A stretch of 15,273 nt of DNA. It comes from Holosporales bacterium (GTDB taxonomy: Bacteria > Pseudomonadota > Alphaproteobacteria > BNTO01). Both the position numbers and the translations under genes were made by a program. Each line of letters opens with the position of its first letter. Position 1 is the first letter of the stretch. The stretch spans positions 1 to 15,273 of the forward strand of contig JAIRNU010000080.1 of NCBI GenBank assembly GCA_031257945.1. The letters are read 5' to 3'. Positions 12,713 to 15,273 of the stretch are shown here, piece after piece. The notes under the pieces are model-generated. The model was not told the origin of the DNA. It saw only the letters and a program-made list of their open reading frames with translations, and searched no databases.

Positions 12713-14221
12713 ATGACGTTAGGTAATGGTGAGAGTATAGATGTGCTAAGCGGGGAGTGGTTCATTAACGATATTATTTCTGCTTTGCGCTTCATATCTA
12801 GTCCCATTGAAATGTCAGTACGCGGGTTTTCAATAGACTCGCGGACAATCGAATCAGGCCAGTGTTTTGTTGCGTTGAAGGGGCCACATTTCGATGGCCA
12901 TGATTTTGTCGATGAAGCTCTTAAAAATGGGGCGTCCCTATGCATTGTAGAAAAAATTGTTCCCGCTTTAAAGGATCGCAGTCACTTGCTCGTTGAAAAT
13001 ACTCAAAAAGCCTTGGAGATATTGGCGGAGTACGCCCGAACTTATACAGCTGCAACAATTATCGGTATTTCTGGGAGTGTCGGAAAAACGACAGTACGCA
13101 ATTGGATCACCACTCTATTATCTGAATTGTCTGGTATCAACGATGTTGTCTCAACGACAAAAAATTATAATGGTATTATTGGGCTTCCGCTTAGTATGCT
13201 GGCCCTGCGAAAGGACAGCCGGTTTGGTGTGTTTGAAATAGGAATCGATAAAAAAGGGGCAATGCAGGGGCTGGCCGGCTTGTGCCGCCCTCATGTCGCG
13301 GTCCTTATGCCAATTGCTCCCGTACATATTGAATCCTTCGAATCAATAGGCGACCTTGCTTTTGAAAAGTCTATGTTGTGCTCTGGACTGTGTGCCGGCG
13401 GGATACTCGTTGTTGATTATGAAAGTTTCGAGAAGTACCCTCAAATTCGGGCCAACGCCCAAAAATACAATACTAGCGAAGTTATAACTGTTGGATATAC
13501 TCCTGCTGCAACGGCTTTTATTATTTCTGCAAGTAAGTTGCCAGAAAATATGACCAAAGTTGTAACGAAAATAGCTGGAGTTAACGTTTCTTATACGATT
13601 CAGGCAACTGGCCGGCACATGGTTTTTAACAGCGTAATGTCATTGGTGGCGGCCATTGCTTCTTCATACAATGAGAAGTTGGCAGTTATTATGGAGAAAG
13701 AGTGGGGGCATGTTGGTGATACCTTATTAAAGAGTATGGAGAAGTTGGAGCCTTTGCCGGGGCGCGGAGAGACCTTTTTGGTGCAATGGGAAGATGACCG
13801 GAATTTTACTTTGATTGACAGTTCGTATAATGCCAATCCTGCGTCTGTAATGGCGGAAATAGAGAATTTGGTAGCCGGCTATAAAGAACGCAGGAAAATT
13901 GTTGTGATTGGCGACATGATGGAGCTTGGTAGTATATCAGCGGATGAACACTTAAGGATATTTCAAGGAATTAGTGATAGCGGTATAGATAAAGTTTACG
14001 CTGTGGGCTTACTTGTGCGCGAGGGGTTTGACTGCCTTCCCTCTTCTAAAAAAGGCGGGATCGCGCGCAATCAGGCTGACATGCTTCCAATGCTTGACGA
14101 TGAAATTCGCGATGGAGATGTAATTTTGCTAAAGGGATCGAACTCTATGATGTTGGGGGAACTAGCGCAAAAGTTACTGTTCTCAAAGGGGAAGGCGTGT
14201 TTTTTTAAGAAAACAGCGTAG
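12713..14221 (+). CDS. murF: UDP-MurNAc-tripeptide:D-Ala-D-Ala ligase
   Basis: MurF joins D-alanyl-D-alanine to UDP-MurNAc-tripeptide, completing the cytoplasmic pentapeptide precursor. The 502-residue product has SIDSRTIESGQCFVALKG (40-57), P-loop GISGSVGKTT (118-127), NYNGIIGLPLSML (151-163), LPGRGE (348-353), DSSYNANPASV (369-379), GDMMELG (400-406) and KGSNSMML near the end. Two motifs deviate: the usual NN before the IG.P segment is NG here, and the usual EMGMNHPGEI is EIGIDKKGAM (175-184), losing the Asn-His pair. The overall match is still clear and I expect a working enzyme. It starts at ATG 33 bases after murE with a G-rich site (GGGGTGG) close upstream. The genes that follow murF in most dcw clusters (mraY, murD, ftsW) are absent. 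Confidence 0.95.
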   Translation: MTLGNGESIDVLSGEWFINDIISALRFISSPIEMSVRGFSIDSRTIESGQCFVALKGPHFDGHDFVDEALKNGASLCIVEKIVPALKDRSHLLVENTQKALEILAEYARTYTAATIIGISGSVGKTTVRNWITTLLSELSGINDVVSTTKNYNGIIGLPLSMLALRKDSRFGVFEIGIDKKGAMQGLAGLCRPHVAVLMPIAPVHIESFESIGDLAFEKSMLCSGLCAGGILVVDYESFEKYPQIRANAQKYNTSEVITVGYTPAATAFIISASKLPENMTKVVTKIAGVNVSYTIQATGRHMVFNSVMSLVAAIASSYNEKLAVIMEKEWGHVGDTLLKSMEKLEPLPGRGETFLVQWEDDRNFTLIDSSYNANPASVMAEIENLVAGYKERRKIVVIGDMMELGSISADEHLRIFQGISDSGIDKVYAVGLLVREGFDCLPSSKKGGIARNQADMLPMLDDEIRDGDVILLKGSNSMMLGELAQKLLFSKGKACFFKKTA

Positions 14222-14229
14222 TGTCCTGG

Positions 14230-14253
14230 GCTTGACCGCGCGTATAGTCAAGC
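14230..14253 (+). terminator. Hairpin after murF, possible transcript end
   Basis: GCTTGAC (14230-14236) and GTCAAGC (14247-14253) form a perfect 7-bp stem with a 10-base loop, eight bases after the murF stop. No U-run follows, so intrinsic termination is doubtful; it may only protect the mRNA end. Confidence 0.3.
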
Positions 14254-14354
14254 ACCTAATTCTCGATATGAGACGTTCCACAAACTTTTTTGCTTAGTAG
14301 TCTCGCTTCCCCTTGCGTATATTCAATTGGTTTAGGCTCCGAGTTCGCTTGGAA

Positions 14355-15065
14355 TCATTGGAAACTTGCATTCACGGGAAAGCCGGCACCGCTAAGTGTG
14401 AACGCTCTAAAAATATTATCCATTGCCTGTTGCATGTATGAAGTCAGAGGATAACTATTCAATGGTGCAAATAGGCATGTAGTCGCGGTCATATATAAGC
14501 TTACTATGTCAGTATCCAACAGGCTGTACCGATAACGGTTGTTAAGGGTCACCAATACGTCAGTGATGCAAGTACCTTGTGCTTCTATCTCAATCTCTAC
14601 GCGAGCTACTATAGTTTCGTCGTTAGGGTCAACATATGGTTGCATGATGGTAGCATATTGCTCATGGGAGAGTCTTAATGCCGCCATCCATTGCTCTGGA
14701 AGCTGCAACGCTGCAACATTACTTATATTCACAGCTTCTACACTGTCCAACATATTTTGTACTTGTGGAGCCTTAGAATAATCACTAATAAGCGCTTGTG
14801 CATCCGTTATTGCGTCCTGCAAGAATTTAGATAGGCTCCCAGTGTTCACGATGCCAAACCGGGTCCAACTACCATTATACTGGTTTTCCTGTCCATCACT
14901 AATGGTGAATCGTATGTCAGAGACGGTCCGCACGCCTTCGCAATTTCGTGTCTCCGTTTCCACCTGCACCAGAACTACTCTAGTCGCGTTACTGCTGAAA
15001 GATATTGCGCAGCATATACCCAAACAGAAAGAACTACTAATTAAAATTTTTTTCAAATAAGACAT
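14355..15065 (-). CDS. Secreted protein of unknown function
   Basis: A 236-residue protein that I do not recognise. Residues 1-27 are a clear signal peptide (MSYLKKILISSSFCLGICCA, then a likely cleavage after SSNA). The mature part begins with a beta-rich segment (RVVLVQVETETR..., DIRFTISDGQ). A helical middle (about 77-135) follows, then a second beta segment containing a two-Cys pair region (IVARVEIEIEAQGTCITDVLVTL) and a hydrophobic C-terminal part (SLYMTATTCLFAPL). It is probably periplasmic or exported. The ribosome site is weak. The gene lies about 97 bases downstream of the group II intron 3' end on the same strand and converges on murF across a 133-base gap. Confidence 0.65.
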   Translation of the reverse strand: MSYLKKILISSSFCLGICCAISFSSNATRVVLVQVETETRNCEGVRTVSDIRFTISDGQENQYNGSWTRFGIVNTGSLSKFLQDAITDAQALISDYSKAPQVQNMLDSVEAVNISNVAALQLPEQWMAALRLSHEQYATIMQPYVDPNDETIVARVEIEIEAQGTCITDVLVTLNNRYRYSLLDTDIVSLYMTATTCLFAPLNSYPLTSYMQQAMDNIFRAFTLSGAGFPVNASFQ

Positions 15066-15140
15066 ATTAAAAATTCCGAAACAAATAACGTCCCCTTTTG
15101 TAGCACACTGATTTTTAAATTACAAAAAATTTCATGTGTG

Positions 15141-15159
15141 TCGTGCAACTTAGGCACGA
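15141..15159. repeat. Perfect hairpin next to the intron 3' splice site
   Basis: TCGTGC (15141-15146) and GCACGA (15154-15159) form a perfect 6-bp stem with a 7-base loop. It begins two bases from the predicted intron end, within the 3' exon. Many group II introns of the hairpin-targeting class insert next to terminator-like stems, although normally the stem is in the 5' exon. Confidence 0.45.
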
Positions 15160-15161
15160 GA

Positions 15162-15273
15162 GTAGACGGCTAGCGTTTCCGCTGCCGCCCCTCTTCAGAA
15201 CCGGACGTGCCCTATTAAGGCATCCGGCTCCCAGCTATGTCATTCAGCGTCAAATTTGTTTAGGCTGCCTCGG
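15162..15273 (-). mobile_element. Group II intron, 3' end (domains V and VI), partial
   Basis: Read on the minus strand, 15230-15198 is a domain V: it opens GAGCCGGAU with the catalytic AGC triad, closes GUCCGGUUC, and has the ACG bulge before the last stem. It is 33 bases, one shorter than usual, with a TTAATA-type apical loop instead of the common GAAA. Domain VI follows at 15187-15167: CGGC, AGCG, a GAAA tetraloop, CGCT, a bulged A (15171) and GCCG. The bulged A is the expected branch point. The intron should end at CTAC near 15162. The sequence right of 15230 would be the end of domain IV, where the maturase/reverse transcriptase gene ends; the intron body lies outside the window, so activity cannot be judged. 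Confidence 0.85.

Noticed and set aside
12373..12945. 190-codon minus-strand frame across the murE-murF junction
   Set aside because: It overlaps two well-supported enzymes and encodes a Pro/Ser-rich product with no recognisable features.
15231..15273. C-terminus of the intron reverse transcriptase
   Set aside because: Two minus-strand frames stop here, but the stretch is too short to recognise either as maturase sequence.

Overview
The window looks like a piece of chromosome from a host-associated Gram-negative bacterium, most likely an alphaproteobacterium of the protist-endosymbiont kind (Holosporales-like). This is inference. It rests on a moderate-to-low GC genome, recA, pal and meso-diaminopimelate-type murE/murF genes, a secreted BspA-type leucine-rich-repeat protein, scattered housekeeping genes outside their usual clusters, and group II intron sequence. 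No rRNA, tRNA or CRISPR array is visible.

Layout, left to right. Positions 1-270 hold no gene but carry a long imperfect palindrome and one copy of a 17-base repeat. Two minus-strand genes for secreted proteins follow: a 672-residue LRR_5/BspA-like protein with an internal 348-bp tandem duplication, and a small coiled-coil protein. recA lies divergently from them on the plus strand and ends at a good hairpin terminator. Converging on it is a minus-strand block of three closely packed genes: a family-3 periplasmic solute-binding protein, a membrane-bound class III nucleotidyl cyclase with a periplasmic sensor region, and a divergent dicarboxylate/amino-acid:cation symporter. Upstream of that block are a terminator-like hairpin almost touching the first start codon, a possible 37-codon ORF, and an unannotated-looking gene that I read as an orphan Hcp-like (type VI secretion tube) protein with extensions at both ends.

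On the plus strand follow pal (without the tol genes), a large imperfect hairpin, and the murE-murF pair (without ftsI or mraY). The right end has a minus-strand gene for a secreted protein of unknown function. Upstream of it is the 3' end of a group II intron: domain V, domain VI with a bulged branch-point adenosine, and the 3' splice site. The rest of that intron lies beyond the window.

Functional links: pal and murE/murF serve the cell envelope, and recA serves DNA repair. The binding protein, cyclase and symporter plausibly form a module that senses and imports a small solute and couples it to a cyclic nucleotide signal. The LRR protein, the small coiled-coil protein, the Hcp-like protein and the right-hand secreted protein are candidates for host contact. 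The most noteworthy items are the Hcp-like orphan, the sensor/cyclase/transporter operon with its leader hairpin, the intron end, and the palindrome at the left edge that shares an 11/12 match with the intron's splice junction.
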